64,000 nucleotides of DNA from Pisaster brevispinus (GCA_023634235.1 JAMKCF010000016.1:5131140-5195139), one strand, 5' to 3'. Positions 1 to 12,715 are shown, numbered from the stretch's first letter. The notes: a model not told the origin generated them from the letters alone. Translations and numbers: made by a program.

Positions 1-3000
1 ACTGAAGACTGGATGCCAATATGAGAAATAGGTGTAGAGCCATGGATTACTGGAACCATTGAGGACGCTGCTACTGTCTGTTGTTGTTGCTGCTGTTGAG
101 GGGTGCTCTGTAATTGCACAGTTCCTGGAATAGCCTGAGTCACTAATCCTTGCTGTGCCATTACCCCCTGTGGAATGACTGGTGCATAGACAACTTGTCC
201 AGCTGAGTTTAGCATGGTCTGGAATTGTGCTTGCTGCAGCTGCTGCAACAATTACAACAAACACATTGTCAAGGAAAGCTACAATTTCAACTGTCCAGTA
301 ATACTTGATAGCTTTATTATATATGCTGGATTGCTATACTTAAATCAAAAACTTACTTTTGCACAGAAAAACCTTGTTAATCAGACACCTGTTAACAAGC
401 CATGTTGGTTCACACTTTAGGCTGTTGTGAATGGTGCCCAATGATTGCTTGAACTTGCTCAACACTATTCATTGCACAACATTGGTAAGATTGAAACTAT
501 GAATGTGCACAGATTCACACATAACTTTACATGGTATCAAGATGGTCAGGCTGGAAAACTTCCTTTGACATATTTTTGCTTGAAATGCTATAGTTTTTGA
601 GAAATGATTTAAACAAAATCTGATATTTGAAAACAGTGAAATCATACAAGGTGTTTTTTTTCACTGTTTCCTTGTGACTCCAACGACCGATTGAACTTAA
701 ACTTTCACAGGTGTGTTATTTCTTGTATTGGGGCCACATAAAGTGTGGATACTGGTCTTTGAAAATACTAGCAATGTTTCCTGCATGCTTAAACATTGAC
801 ACAAAATAGAGCTCCGACTGCCTGCAGAGAAACTTACCTGAGTTGAACTGGTTTGAACTGGCTGTGTATTTGGTTGTTGTAAGATATAAGCACCTCCAGC
901 AACTGATGTAGCAGAGACAGGTTGAACTTGCTGAGGTGAAGCTTGTACCTGAACCAGTCAAATAGTAGCAAAGTAAGTCTCTTCAAAATACACTTCTATT
1001 TATGGACTGTGAAAAATAGGGTGTAGGTATCAGCTCATCTTGCTGTTATGCTTTCACAAAACATTTGTTAGAAAATACTGGGTTTTTATTGTTCTCTGGA
1101 ACCAAGGTGTTATTGGGGGATAAATTGATTGAAGAATGAACTGGCATACACATACATGTAAACTGACAGAAACTACAGTGGTTTACTTACAATTCAAATA
1201 TCAATACCAAATAAATCAAGAAAATAATAATTACTCCATTTGTTTGGTAAAAATGGGTAGAAAAATATGAATTGTAATCAAGTTGCAAATTTCTCAAGTC
1301 AAGGTGCATTTGAGATAAGACTATTGACTGGTGAAGAGACATCAATTCTGCATAAGGCGACATTCTCAGATTTATGGAGGAAAGATTTATAAAACACACA
1401 GCTCCATCCTCAAGGCACAAAACAAATAAATGAAATATACCGCTTCAATCTACAAATTAAGTTTTTTTACTAATGAGAACATCCATCATTATAAAAATGC
1501 CTGTGACATTAAATGAGTCTTTAGAGTTCCTGCAAAGGCAATGCATTCAAGACACATGGTACATCAACTGAAAAAAAGTCCTATCCCCGCCCCCTCCAAT
1601 CTGGGTTCCCAAAGAACAGAAATCTTGCTGGAATGGAGCATGTGACGGTGCGGGAGGATTGTCTGGTGTAAGAAGAGCTTGACATATTCTTGTGTCAGAT
1701 TATTAAACGCTTAAACACTACAAGCATCAATTTGTACACTATTTGATATTACCAACTGGCAACCATGAAGGTCACACAGTGGGATTTTGGACCCACTGAG
1801 AAGGAGCAATCTGACCTTGAGGGACAAAAGAGTGCTTCCCACCAGGGGGTTATCAAACTGTGGATTCAAACAGTTTTCTGCTTCTATTAATGTTCTGATG
1901 TGAAATAAATAACAAACTATTAGAAACATGAGAATGTAAAGACATGAATGCATCAAACATTGCATTCAAACAATGAGCAGATGCTGCTGTAATGTCAGAG
2001 TAACCAAACAAGATATGTAGTAAATAATCCTTAGAGCTGTAGCCTAGAACCAATGAGAACACACTCTGTTGTCTGGTAATTCAACTTAAAGAAAATTACC
2101 CTGCACAATATATTTGATTACATTTATGATCATACACACACCATGTGCATTCAAAACTCTACTTGGCACCATTTTGGGTTGGGTTTGAAGGAACTGTGTG
2201 TTGTCTGTACAGAAGTGATACTGTAATTTATGTTAGAGAATGTTGTTACTAGGTACATGTATAAACAATGAACCATTTTGTACCAAGAACTGACTCTTGA
2301 AGAACAGAAACATTATGACAACCAAGGTAAACTATCAATGAGGTATTTACATTTGCAAACATACCACAGTCTCAGGCTGCACAGTCTGCCTTCGGATTAA
2401 ACTTGACATCATTCAAACGCTCAAGGAAACAAGCTTCAACATAATGTGAGACTGTACTACTGACAAATAAAGATACAACAAAGCAACAACTCACCAGCAG
2501 CATGCTAGCTCAACACGTTTCATGCATCTGCATAGGTCCAAGCAAGCAACCTGTCTTGAATAACTTCCTAATCTACCTCACCTGTATTTGTACCTGTTGT
2601 GTTAACTGATGGGGTGGGGTCATATCTGAGCCCTGTGATGAGCCTTGTACCTCCTGTGCTAACTGACCCTGTGAGAATGATGTACCTGGTTGTCTTTCAT
2701 CTCGAAGTAGAATGTCACTGTGCATTTTGCCCTTTAGGCATGTTATATAGCGGTGACAGAAGTCTTTACATAGTTCATTAACCTTTTCTAATTCCAAGAG
2801 ATGGATGCGTAGTACCTGTATTGCCTTTACCATCTGCAAAAAGAACATGTCATGCCATGCCAGTCAATGGAGGTTTTAACTCACCAATCAGTCACACCAT
2901 TTCACATATCTCAAAACTAATGTTAAAATAAGACGTTTAGGGTTATCTTTGTTCTTCCAGTTTGTGCATCGGCTGATGCTCACTTTAGATTAGAAAGTAT

Positions 3001-4525
3001 CTATTGCATGGACAGGCACAGCAGCAATGCATGAACTGAGCTGCTTCAGTAGGATGTACAGTGTAGTAACATCTCTAATACTCAATACATAAAATGGCTG
3101 AACCACTAACTGGGTACACATACATGTACATGTGTAGGCTTCCATCAACACAGGGAAGTTATATTGTACATATTTTTTGGCTAATTCATTTCAGCAATGA
3201 AGAACTATTTGGGACTTACTTTTTTGTGGGTAAATTATATCCATTGAACAATGTTATGAAACACTGTACAGTATGACTCCATGCTATGAACCAAGAAGCA
3301 CAACTACATGTACTTCTACATTTGACAGACTTACAAAACAACTAGACTAAAATTGTAAATGTCTTCTCCATATTCGAAGTAAAATCAACAAAAAGTTTTA
3401 AAAAACAAGGGAAACTGAGTAGGAACATTAAAGACTTTCGGGTTGAACAGAGAAAGTTGACTAAAGTGGGATTTGAACCTGCGACCTCTGGATTACGGTG
3501 CCAGGCAGAAGCCATTCAACCTGTAACTGCCATATAGCCAGGGATCACACTAACGTTTATGATACACCCTGCAAAGCGGCAGCAGAGGGATCACCTTAAG
3601 TGGATGCGATGTTTTATTTCACATGTCAAGTGATAAACCACAAGGAAAACTGACTGAGTTATTTTTTAAAATTTGATACGGGAGGCTAGATAGCTAGGTT
3701 TATAGAGGAGCGCTGGCAAGTTAATCCAGAGGTTGCAGGTTCAATCCTCGCTCCAGTCATTTTTCTTTCAACTCAAAACTATACTTCAAATAAACTCCTA
3801 CCAAATTGTCAATTTCTGGATCATTGCTAAAAAATGGTTTTCCTTGTCTGTCTTGCCTATGCACAAACTCCTCAATATCCACATCAAAGCTTGCTGAGGT
3901 CGGAGGGTCAGTACTTTGGGTTGCTTGCTCACACTTTTCAAACAACTGAGCCATCAAAGGAAACAACGGATGCCTGCAATACAAAATAGTTCTCAAATTA
4001 AGTAATGACAGCTAACTGTGTTTAACATTAAGCCAACAGTTCAATATTTTCTATAGACATTAATTTGAACCTGATGTACTCCAATAGAGTTAGCATTATT
4101 GCTTTTATTATGAGTAAATTCATTCTCATCTAAAAAAAAAAACATAAAAAAAAAAAAAAAACAGCTTGAGAAAGAGGCCAGCGCCTTATGCACTAGCCAC
4201 CCACCATGCCATCCTATCACAATTTCTAGCAACAAAAACTTCAAAGATTTGTTTAAAATATACATTTTGGAAATAAATGAAGTAGTAAAACACGGAATAA
4301 AAACTAAAGAAAGCCTAATGACAAGACTCACCCATATATTAATCTCTTATCTTTCTCTAATTGAGCTTGAATGTCCTCAGTTACAGCAGCTGCAGCTGAG
4401 GAGGTAGTAGTGACTGCTTGTATGGTTGGCTTGCTCTCCTCTGACTCTGCTGCTGATGCTGTATCACACACTATGTGTGACACACCTTGGGTTGACACAT
4501 CAACCCCTGTAGATGAATGTTGCAT
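1..4525 (-). CDS. PKNOX: PKNOX/PREP-type TALE homeobox transcription factor, 5' coding part (partial, five exons)
   Basis: Exons in coding order are 4525-4332, 3973-3802, 2833-2582, 948-838 and 242 to beyond base 1; the phases join (194 nt, then 172, 252 and 111 nt). Exon 2 encodes [19 protein letters not shown] and exon 3 begins [20 protein letters not shown], which are the two conserved blocks of the MEIS/PREP N-terminal region (roughly residues 60-110 and 123-160). In this family they bind PBX and drive nuclear import of the dimer. Exons 4 and 5 encode a Gln/Ser/Thr/Val-rich linker with a seven-Gln run of mixed CAA/CAG codons near base 85. The homeodomain should lie left of the window, so DNA binding is inferred. 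The ATG at 4525 is chosen because a splice acceptor (CTCAGCAG) lies about 25 nt upstream, and joining to the candidate first exon near 10195 gives an in-frame TGA before it. The exon 2-3 junction resembles vertebrate PKNOX more than MEIS. Confidence 0.93.
3440..3778. repeat. tRNA-like interspersed element with facing tRNA-like arms (family A, copy 1)
   Basis: The left arm (about 3455-3510) read on the minus strand and the right arm (about 3700-3775) read on the plus strand both end in a Pol III B-box-like GGTTCAAATCC/GGTTCAATCC preceded by a tRNA-like stretch. The arms match each other as inverted repeats, for example GACTAAAGTGGGATTTGAAC against GACTGGAGCGAGGATTGAAC. The core between them (from about 3573) contains GGGATCACCTTAAGTGGATG and AAACCACAAGGAAAACTGAC, which recur near 37560 and 52240. 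It lies in the intron between PKNOX coding exons 2 and 3, ending about 25 bases from exon 2. It is not a functional tRNA, because no proper acceptor stem or cloverleaf can be drawn. Confidence 0.6.
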
Positions 4526-4550
4526 TGTGTCTCCAATAAAGAAAGCAACC

Positions 4551-6248
4551 TGCTGAGATGATATGCAACATGGAATTAGTTAGTACAGCCTAAAAAACTG
4601 ACTGTTCTTACATGATACACAGTAAGTGTAAGTTTGTTTGTCACAATGTCACAAAGACAATGTGTACATGACTGTCTGTAACAGAGTGTAAGTACAAGTA
4701 GGCTCTCTTCTAACCATTTTAGGATGGGTTGACTCTTCACAAAAATTACCAGTCAGGTTCTTGATGAACCACCATGGTAACTATGGACAGCCAAGGCAAC
4801 AGCCAAGTTGCATGGTATCAAGTCACATTGTATTCAGGATATAAAGGTGTGAATTAACAGGTGGTATAGTATACATTAGTGCAGAGTGTGAGAGGTCAAA
4901 TGCACTAGTGTAGCCTCTGGCATGGAAGTATTTAGCTTGATAACAACCCTTATCTACTAAGATAACACAGCTAGTCAATGCACTCATGAGTGACAGCTAT
5001 CTTGGTCAATAAACATTGACAGTCTGCAAGCCCAGACACATTGTACCATGAATAGGGCACCATGGTACCACTGATCATTGTGAACACTTCTTGATACTGA
5101 AATCTAGCCACATCATCAAATGTCATCCTAAATGTGTCTTGGTCATAGTCTTACACATGTATTGTAAAATTGTCCCCGATTGACATAAGGTTATTATGAG
5201 GTTAAAATTTACCTCCCTTCACTGCATGTAATACAGCAATGCCAAAGTGGGGGATTTATTTACAGACCAGTTTGAACAAATGGCAATGAGTGATCTTTGC
5301 TGAAAATCATTCAAAACATGTTTAATCAATAGGGAAATTGAGCTCAAATGAGACTGAACAGTTTTTTAATTGTAAAAACCCTTCATTTTGAACACCATTA
5401 GGCCTGTATAGTTTTTTAAAGGTTTGTGAAAAGCTCTCCGACATCATCACTCATATGACGTCATTAATTGTAAGAGATATTTTGTTTTGTTTAGCGGCTT
5501 TGTTGCAATACGGATGATTTCAATGCATAATCATTTTGATGCACGCCGTCAACAGCAGTAGTGTCCCCTTTTTCATTTAGGTTTTGTTATGATAATTACA
5601 CAAATTCAGAAGTGTTAAAATATGTATATAAACAAAATTGAAAATTAGAACGGAATTTCCAGGGGGCAAATCACATCCTTGTAGAAACTATGTACACAGC
5701 CTGATCTGAATCTGCTACCGGTACTGTTATGGGTAATGTGATGTATTTGGGTGGGAAATATTCAAGTCAGAGTAGCCACTAGCACACATAGCTGCCATCT
5801 TGGAAAGTGATTTATTAACATAAACCCAGTATGACCTTTAAAATGCATCCATGGAATGGCCACTATATAATCATGAGCAGTTGAGAAAGTTATGCCACAC
5901 TTGTGTAATCAATCTATGTACGCACCACACTGTATGGCTACTCTTGCTTCAAGTCTTGCTAAGAAAAACAGGCATGGAATTTCATTTTGCAAAGGGCACT
6001 TCCATTGGAAATCTTAAAGTCTGTAGAAAACTTTTGAAGGCCACCAAAGCCAAGATCAGGGCAACGGAGGCCATGGCCTCTGCAGCCTCCATGTCATTCC
6101 AGGCCTGGAAATAATTGGTCCTAAAAGTGACAAGAAAGTTACACAAATGTTGTATAAGACTAACAATATAGGTTTTGTTACAGGTTATTAATATATACCC
6201 AAGACAATTAAGGCAGTCCAATTCGTTGAAAGGTTATCACATGACCAT
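4551..6248. other. PKNOX upstream intron, no gene seen
   Basis: If the first exon near 10195 is right, this is part of a 5.6-kb first intron. I see only short spurious frames and AT-rich sequence. Confidence 0.5.
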
Positions 6249-7130
6249 GGCCCGATTTCACCAAACTCATCGCAAGTAACGAAGCATCGCAGGGTTTGCG
6301 ACGCGTCGCAGACCTACGATGCATCGCAGCTGCGACAAGTTTCACAATTCATTTCATTAAACACGTCGTTAGTGCGACGCGTCGCAATCAGGTCCATTTT
6401 TACTTTTTAATAAAAATCAATCTTTTGAATGAGGATGACCGGTATACAATCATGTAACTGTTTTATGCTGTGCATGACTCATTCATAAAACAGTCGTTTA
6501 CAAAGCATATTCAAGATGGCATCAAAATGTAACTTAACTCGAACAAATGTTGAGTAGAAAATCAAACAGACAGAGGAGCTTGTGCCTCCTGCCCTCCCTG
6601 CCCAAACTGTCATTTAATTTAATGAGAAGTTATCTAGGTTTGTTTTTTATGACAGACATCAAACTTTTAAATTAAAGTCTTTATAATTAACACTTTATAA
6701 TAAGAGACATACCTTTGTGAAACGTTCAATATCTCCCTGTACCCTCTCACTGATGTGAAATATTCCCTGTCTGGAAAATCTATAGCGTCTTAATATTTTA
6801 TCATCAGTGAGACCATGGAGCTATAAAAAGCATAGCTCCAGATGAGACTGTCGAGAGGGTTTGTTCTGTCATGAAACAGCCTTTCTTTTTTTAAGGCTCT
6901 CGGGGCTTTGTGATTTGCAAGCAGCATCAACGTCATTTTGAACTCATTTAGGCTTTATCAAATTAAGCCTTGCATCCTACGACAACCCTTTGGACCCAGG
7001 AACTTACGACGCGTTCAACGCATTGTAAGTTTGGTGAAATCATTCTCACAACACATTGCAAGATACAATGTGTAACGCATCGTATCTTGCATTGCGACGC
7101 ATCACAGCGCTTCATGAAATCGACCCCTGG
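6249..7130. mobile_element. MITE-like element with CpG palindromes
   Basis: The left end reads GGCCCGATTTCACCAAAC and the right end, reverse-complemented, reads CCAGGGGTCGATTTCATGAA, forming imperfect terminal inverted repeats around CGATTTCA. Inside, the 14-bp perfect palindrome TGCGACGCGTCGCA occurs twice (6297-6310 and 6373-6386), and GATGC/GCATCGCA motifs are dense at both ends. No transposase frame is present. A related end (ATGAAATCAACCCCAGG) occurs at about 16490-16507. The class is not identified. Confidence 0.45.
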
Positions 7131-8440
7131 TTAACCTTGTATTAAGTGTCTGATAAAGTCATAGCTGTGGCTGCTCAAGACCAGTTGGCTAAGCGTGTTC
7201 AGGGTTCATAGCCATGCACGTGTTGGTGCACAAGCTTAAGCAGGCACTAACTAGATTGAATGCAACCAACACACGGTACCCAACATCAAATCTATTACAA
7301 AGCACACATGATGCATACACTCAACCGTTGAGTGTTACATGAAATTTGACCTTTGACGAAATGGCCAGAGGACAGGAGTTGACAACTTTTACAAAAAGAA
7401 AAGTTTAAAACCTCATCGCCACTCTTCTATTTCCTTATTTAAAAAAAAAATGGGGGGGAAGTACATTAGGTTAAAATTTTGATCTGTATTAAAACTAGGA
7501 ATTTCACCACTGTACTGTGAAATAATGAGCATGAGATACAGGGGTTTATTTACGTTTTAATTGTTTCTATTGGTTAGAAAATAACACAACAGACAAACTT
7601 CATAAATGATAATGAAAGAATATTAAGTAATGCAAGTAACAAGAGTGTGCAGACATACATTGGACAGGTATGTTGCAGTTGCGACTGTGATTAAACAAAA
7701 AGTAAAAAATCAGACATGATTTCATTAGGATTGTGCTTGCTGATAAAGTCATGAAAGTGAAGACAAGGAATGAGGATAATACTTAAGGTACGGTAAATAC
7801 CAGCTTATGGCCCAGCTTGTGGGCTAACTTTGTCCACCATGTTTAAGAGACAAACCGTAGAGGTTTGGGACCATCACCACTAACAGCTATAAAGCAGGGA
7901 TTCAAACACCAACTGAACCAAGTCATGTAAAAACTTTTATAGTCTAGTTAGGGCCAATATTTTGCTAAGTTTGCCAGAGCTACATGTTAAGATGTTGTCC
8001 TATTAGTTGTGCATCCATGAACATGTATTTAAACAGTTGGCAATTGAGTCACAATTTGAATAAACAAATATTAATATTCTCCTCTCAAGTATCAAAAGTC
8101 AGCAATGGCAAGTTGGTCGATGTTACCCTCAACTCAGCGATGATACTAGTTAGTGGCATCCTCATGTCCAATGCCTTCTTGTTCTCTTTCACATCACACC
8201 TGCCCAGCTTCCTAAAACTTCCTGATGATGAAAGTCACCTGCAAATGCAGCGACCCAAACAGCCTTATCCCCAAGCCTGTAGACCCAGCCAGCCTAAGAC
8301 TATCCCAAAAGTACTTCTCTATTGAAGCCCACAGACCTGCCCTTTTTCAGCCTTACCATCCTGGTCCAACATATTAATCCTTTGTGTCTTATATGTATGT
8401 AGGTCATCATCTAGGTAAAAACCAAGTTTTTCCAAATCAT
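7131..8440. other. Intronic or intergenic stretch, no gene seen
   Basis: This is AT-rich sequence with a short A-run and G-run near 7440. The longest frame (7984-8325, plus) shows no family motif and is not supported as a gene. Confidence 0.4.
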
Positions 8441-8906
8441 GTCTTCTTAATAGTATCATGTCTTCAAAACCTATCAAACAGCCAAACACTACGATGCCAC
8501 GATGACCAGACCAGGCTATTTTACAGACTTCAAAATAATGTTAAATAACGAACTTCTGTAATTTCCAATAAAATCTGTTGCTTCTTTGCCTAAAAGGCAG
8601 CAATTGAAAGAGTTAAAAAAGAATGGGGACACTCTCAACTCCACCATTGAGAAGCTGATGAGTCTTTCTTCATGTGGAAAGTTAAGGCCCAGCTCATTCA
8701 TGCACACTGAGATGGAACTGTCCATGCACTTGCTCGGAGCTAATGTAAGTAACAAGTACCAACAACCAACCACTTTGAATTGATGTTGGCAGTAAGACAA
8801 TACTGATCCAGCCATCATCAACATGGAAGACAATGCAGCCTGAGTGCTGACATATCAAGCCAAAGCTGAACATCTATTTGCAATTGTTGCTTGCTGTGAT
8901 AGGATC

Positions 8907-8996
8907 CATGGTGTTTTGTACACTCGAGGGGGCAAATGGCACCCAAGGCAAAGCCAAGGCAAGGGTGCCAATTGCCCGGTGTACACAAAACCCAAT
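8907..8996. repeat. Imperfect long hairpin (inverted repeat)
   Basis: The left arm (about 8907-8944, with GTGTTTTGTACAC and GGGGGCAAATGGCACCC) pairs with the right arm (about 8963-8996, with GGGTGCCAATTGCCC and GTGTACACAAAACCC). The spacer is built from AAGGCAAAGCCAAGGCAAG, itself a short direct duplication. It is probably the core of a short fold-back element. No coding capacity is seen. Confidence 0.55.
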
Positions 8997-10194
8997 GTTT
9001 CGGGGGGTTGTTTTTTTAAATGAATATGCCTTAAGTAATATAGTAAATTATGCATTTAGTAAACATTATTTTAATGTGCAGCTAATGCAGGGCCCAATGA
9101 AAATCAGTTAGAACTGTTCGGAAAATAAATCTGGATAACTCCAACCACTCCATGCCCATCATAGAGCAACTGAGATTTTAACAACAGAGTGCATACTCAG
9201 ACAGGGTGGAGATAGTTTCATCACACATAGAAAACTTTGTAGAAGTGGTGACCATGGTGGAGGGTGATACCTGATCCGACTAGGCCACCCTTTCGTTTTT
9301 GACTGGTTGAAAACCCAATCATGTATGCAACAAAAGGTAAATTGATATTTTATTAAGATCATTTTGTTAATTTATGCGCATGGCATGGTTAGTGAAGCAA
9401 AAATGCTGGCCCATGCCTATACCAAAATAGGCAAAATTTTAGGCAATTTTTGTGTTGTATATGTATGTTGGTTGGAGTTTTTTACAGTACATTACTGTCA
9501 AACTCAATGTGACCATAAACCTTCATTAATGCAGTCATTGAATGAAAGACTGTCTCATGAAGGATTGCCATCTACTTATCTGGAGAGTGAATAGTCAACC
9601 ACCAGCACCATTGCACAGTAGATCTTCTATAGCAGTGACCCAACATAACATACCCACTCAACATGCATGGTCTTGCACTGCAGTTTTGCACTCTACCCAC
9701 CCATGCCACCCGCCATACCATACTGTACGAAAACATGATGTAGGCCCCTATTAATTTCGCGATAAAATACAATTTTCATGGTATTTCAATTCGCGTCCTT
9801 TAACCAAACAGCCAGATAAATCAATCGTTCGACAACAGTGCAAGAAAATCAAAGTCACCGGGTTTCTATTGCCAACAAGTGTACTCAGTTCAAACCAGGT
9901 TGAAATCGGCAGCTGTCGTTTATACGACTCCTCCCAAATTACAGAAAAATATGCATCTGCCATTAACACACAAACACAACACAACGAACAGGCATTCAAC
10001 AAAGAAATCAGAGAACAACTACTGGTTAAAATTCTTCATAAATTCATCTTCTTTGCCCAAAAGTGTGCAGCACTTTTCTCATGTTTGATCACTAATCAGT
10101 CATTGACTTATATGGTGGTGTTAAAGATGGCTAAATTATAAAGATGACAGCAGACTAGGGCTGGATTCAGAAAATAAGACATTGAGTGACATAC

Positions 10195-10300
10195 CTTGGA
10201 TTGTCAGTCTCGCGTCAAAACGACGTATGGCTTTATGGCGGCGAGTGCAGTACAACAACGCTGCAGGTGATTGACATGCATCATGTGACTTAATGAATAA
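10195..10300 (-). promoter_or_regulatory. PKNOX: Candidate first (non-coding) exon and promoter of PKNOX
   Basis: On the minus strand a good splice donor (CCAAG/GTATGT) ends at 10195. It is preceded by a CpG-containing stretch with a YY1-like motif (GCCGCCAT at about 10238) typical of animal core promoters. Joined to the acceptor at about 4550, it reads TGA-CAA-TCC-AAG into the PKNOX 5' leader, so an in-frame stop precedes the chosen ATG. Two near matches to the PBX-PREP decamer (TGAGTGACAT at 10183 and TGATTGACAT at 10268) lie here; the first overlaps the donor site. The assignment rests on position and splice grammar only; no transcript evidence is available. Confidence 0.38.
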
Positions 10301-10449
10301 TTCATAAGCTTGTTTATCAAATATTCAAAAAAGGCGTGGTAAATGGACTGGTGCACTTGAAGAATTGGGAGTAAAAGAACGCGACCGCCACACACAGAGA
10401 GAAAGCAAAACACTTTCCTTGAAATTGGGGAGGGATGACGAGCAGGTTA

Positions 10450-10463
10450 GGGGGGGGGGGGGG
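10450..10463 (+). repeat. Poly-G tract (14 G)
   Basis: This is an uninterrupted run of 14 G in AT-rich DNA, just upstream of the candidate PKNOX first exon. Confidence 0.9.
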
Positions 10464-11051
10464 TCTCCGTCCACCGGCATCGGGCAGTCGTCCCCGGATA
10501 CGTATATTTAGCTCTCCTCTTTCAACCGAATTTCCCTGATCAAGAATGTCCGTTGAAAATCTTTTTTCTATGGTTTAATAAATCTGAAAAATAAAATGCA
10601 AGTTAAATGCATCGATGTATGCTAGCACGGCACTGATTTCACTGAGATTCTGGTAAACTGTGTGGTATAGTATTAATAAAGTACACTTTATTTGTGCGAA
10701 ACACTACAAATAAAGCTATCACTAGCTCCATGTGTGAATAAGTTATTTTTTTATTATCATTATTATTATATTTTGTAACATTACTGGGTTGGATTTTTAA
10801 ACAAACTTTATGATAGTTCCTAATTTAATAGCCTTTTTGTAATTACACTTACATTATTTTACAACTGTTAGTGAAAATCAGTGATTTATACTTTCAGAAA
10901 GAAATGTGGCAATGTGATAGAACTTGAGTGTGAGTTGTCAGGTATGTTTTTAAATGTTATCAAAACCCCTAGCCTTAAAAAAAAAATCAAAACAACGACA
11001 ATAATATTTCAGTCAAACTGTGGTGGTGTCATCAGCGATGCCATGAAAACA

Positions 11052-11067
11052 CCCCCCCCCCCCCCCC
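11052..11067 (+). repeat. Poly-C tract (16 C)
   Basis: This is an uninterrupted run of 16 C. Another C tract of 14 lies at 11938-11951, so three G/C homopolymers fall within 1.5 kb. Confidence 0.9.
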
Positions 11068-11937
11068 ATGCGATCAGATCACACACAGGTTTTGTTTGAA
11101 ACTGTTGTAGTAGTGAGTTTGGCTTTGATACCCGGCTGTTTGCATTTTATTAATGAGACAGGTCAAGATAACTCACCGGTAAAAAATTAGTTAGTGACAC
11201 CCGATCTTTTACAAAATAAAATACTTTACTCATATCCAGAGACACGGGGTCTAAAACATGGGGATAAATAGGCCTATTATTGACCGTGTAAATGGATAAT
11301 ATAAACCCCCCAAATTCATCCCGACGGCAATTCAAACGGATGCTCATTGTCTTTCAAGTGACTTTTATATTGTTTTGCTCTCTGCCTGCATCGATTTGAA
11401 CTAACAACTTACACGGATTTAAACGAGTGGATGCATGTTTTCTCAGACTTTTCAAACACCTTCCCCTCTTACGCGGCTGTGCACCCCTTCTTTAAAAGTG
11501 TTCGCATACTTATCATGAATTATTCATGTTTAGATGTTACGATTTAAATAGCTTTATAATGCCAGCGGCTACTTGTGCATTTTTCTGTCATACAAAAGAA
11601 ATTGGGCGTGCATCTATCCACTTGATTTATTGTTGATAACCATAGAGCGCCTGCTCAGCGTGCAAGAGGAGCTCAGTCGGAGAGAGGTGCAACGACACGA
11701 AGCCTCCAGTTGTAGCTTCTGACTGGTATGCGATCATCCGCATGCAGTCGTCGATCTTCAATGTATTGCTCAAGAGGTTAAAGGGATGAATAATCTGGGG
11801 CATTTCTTTGGGTTTTTTTTTATAATTAGTTAAGGTCACATTGTTATTTATGTTATATAACACACCCAAAATGAGGGGGGCATAATTTTGTTTACAGAAT
11901 CTTTTTTAAATAACCAATAATATTAAGGCTTAATTTA

Positions 11938-11951
11938 CCCCCCCCCCCCCC
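11938..11951 (+). repeat. Poly-C tract (14 C)
   Basis: This is an uninterrupted C run in otherwise AT-rich intergenic DNA between the candidate PKNOX promoter and TMEM218. Confidence 0.9.
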
Positions 11952-12603
11952 TTGTCGGTGCTCTCATGTATGCTTAGAAGTTATGCAATATTAGACAAAA
12001 TCATTATCAAGGATGATAATACAAAATATAAGCTAAGTTTTAAATTGTCCCTGCGTTCTCTATGCTTTAACGAAAATTGAGTTGAACAAAAAAACAAAAA
12101 ACACTAGAACGGGACAAGAACCTGTAACATCCGGATTAATGTGTCAATGCTCAACTGAGCTTTCTTTTCTAGCCAATAAGCGGGTCTCCTTAATTTGGGG
12201 TGCCATCCATTCAAGCGGCAGTGAGGGATACGATCGCTTTTTTTCTTCTTCAAATATCAAGTATTAATCACACTAGAGAAACTGTTGGTTATTTTGTTAA
12301 ATAATTTTGTGTTAAACAAAGAAAATGTACTGTTGTTATTTGCATGGAGTATGATGAGGAGGGTACTGGTAGGAGTTGTTATCATTTATTTCTCTTTGGT
12401 AATCAAACTAAAGATGCATCAAATCGCGAACGCGGAAGTGTCAAAAAAGAAAACTGTTTAAGTATGAATTACATCTCATAACTATGACTTATATTCTAAT
12501 ATTACAAGACTTAATTAATTAGCACAAGTCAAGTTTTAGCTAAATCATTATGAGATAAAGGCCTAAGTCATTATGAATTAAATTTTCTTCTCGTTCCGTA
12601 TCA

Positions 12604-12715
12604 CCTGGACGACCGTGCAGCATCCATTGATCTCTATTAGAGATCAGTGGCAGCACCACTGATCTCTATTATAATAGAGATCAGTGGGCAGCACACGTCA
12701 ATATAATGGAGATCA
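12604..12715. repeat. Cluster of palindromic TGATCTCTATTA motifs
   Basis: The segment holds a perfect 32-bp palindrome at 12656-12687, centred on CTATTATAATAG with CCACTGATC and GATCAGTGG ends. Next to it is a 19-bp odd palindrome, TGATCTCTATTAGAGATCA, at about 12628. A third, diverged half (AATATAATGGAGATCAATTG) follows at about 12701. The same half-motif recurs near 47668, 58281, 58694 and 58981, and the preceding CCTGGACG is shared with the copy near 58685, which points to a dispersed family. Confidence 0.65.

Noticed and set aside
7984..8325. 113-residue plus-strand frame as a gene
   Set aside because: No homologous domain is recognised, there is no splice or promoter context, and its length is within chance for this much DNA.
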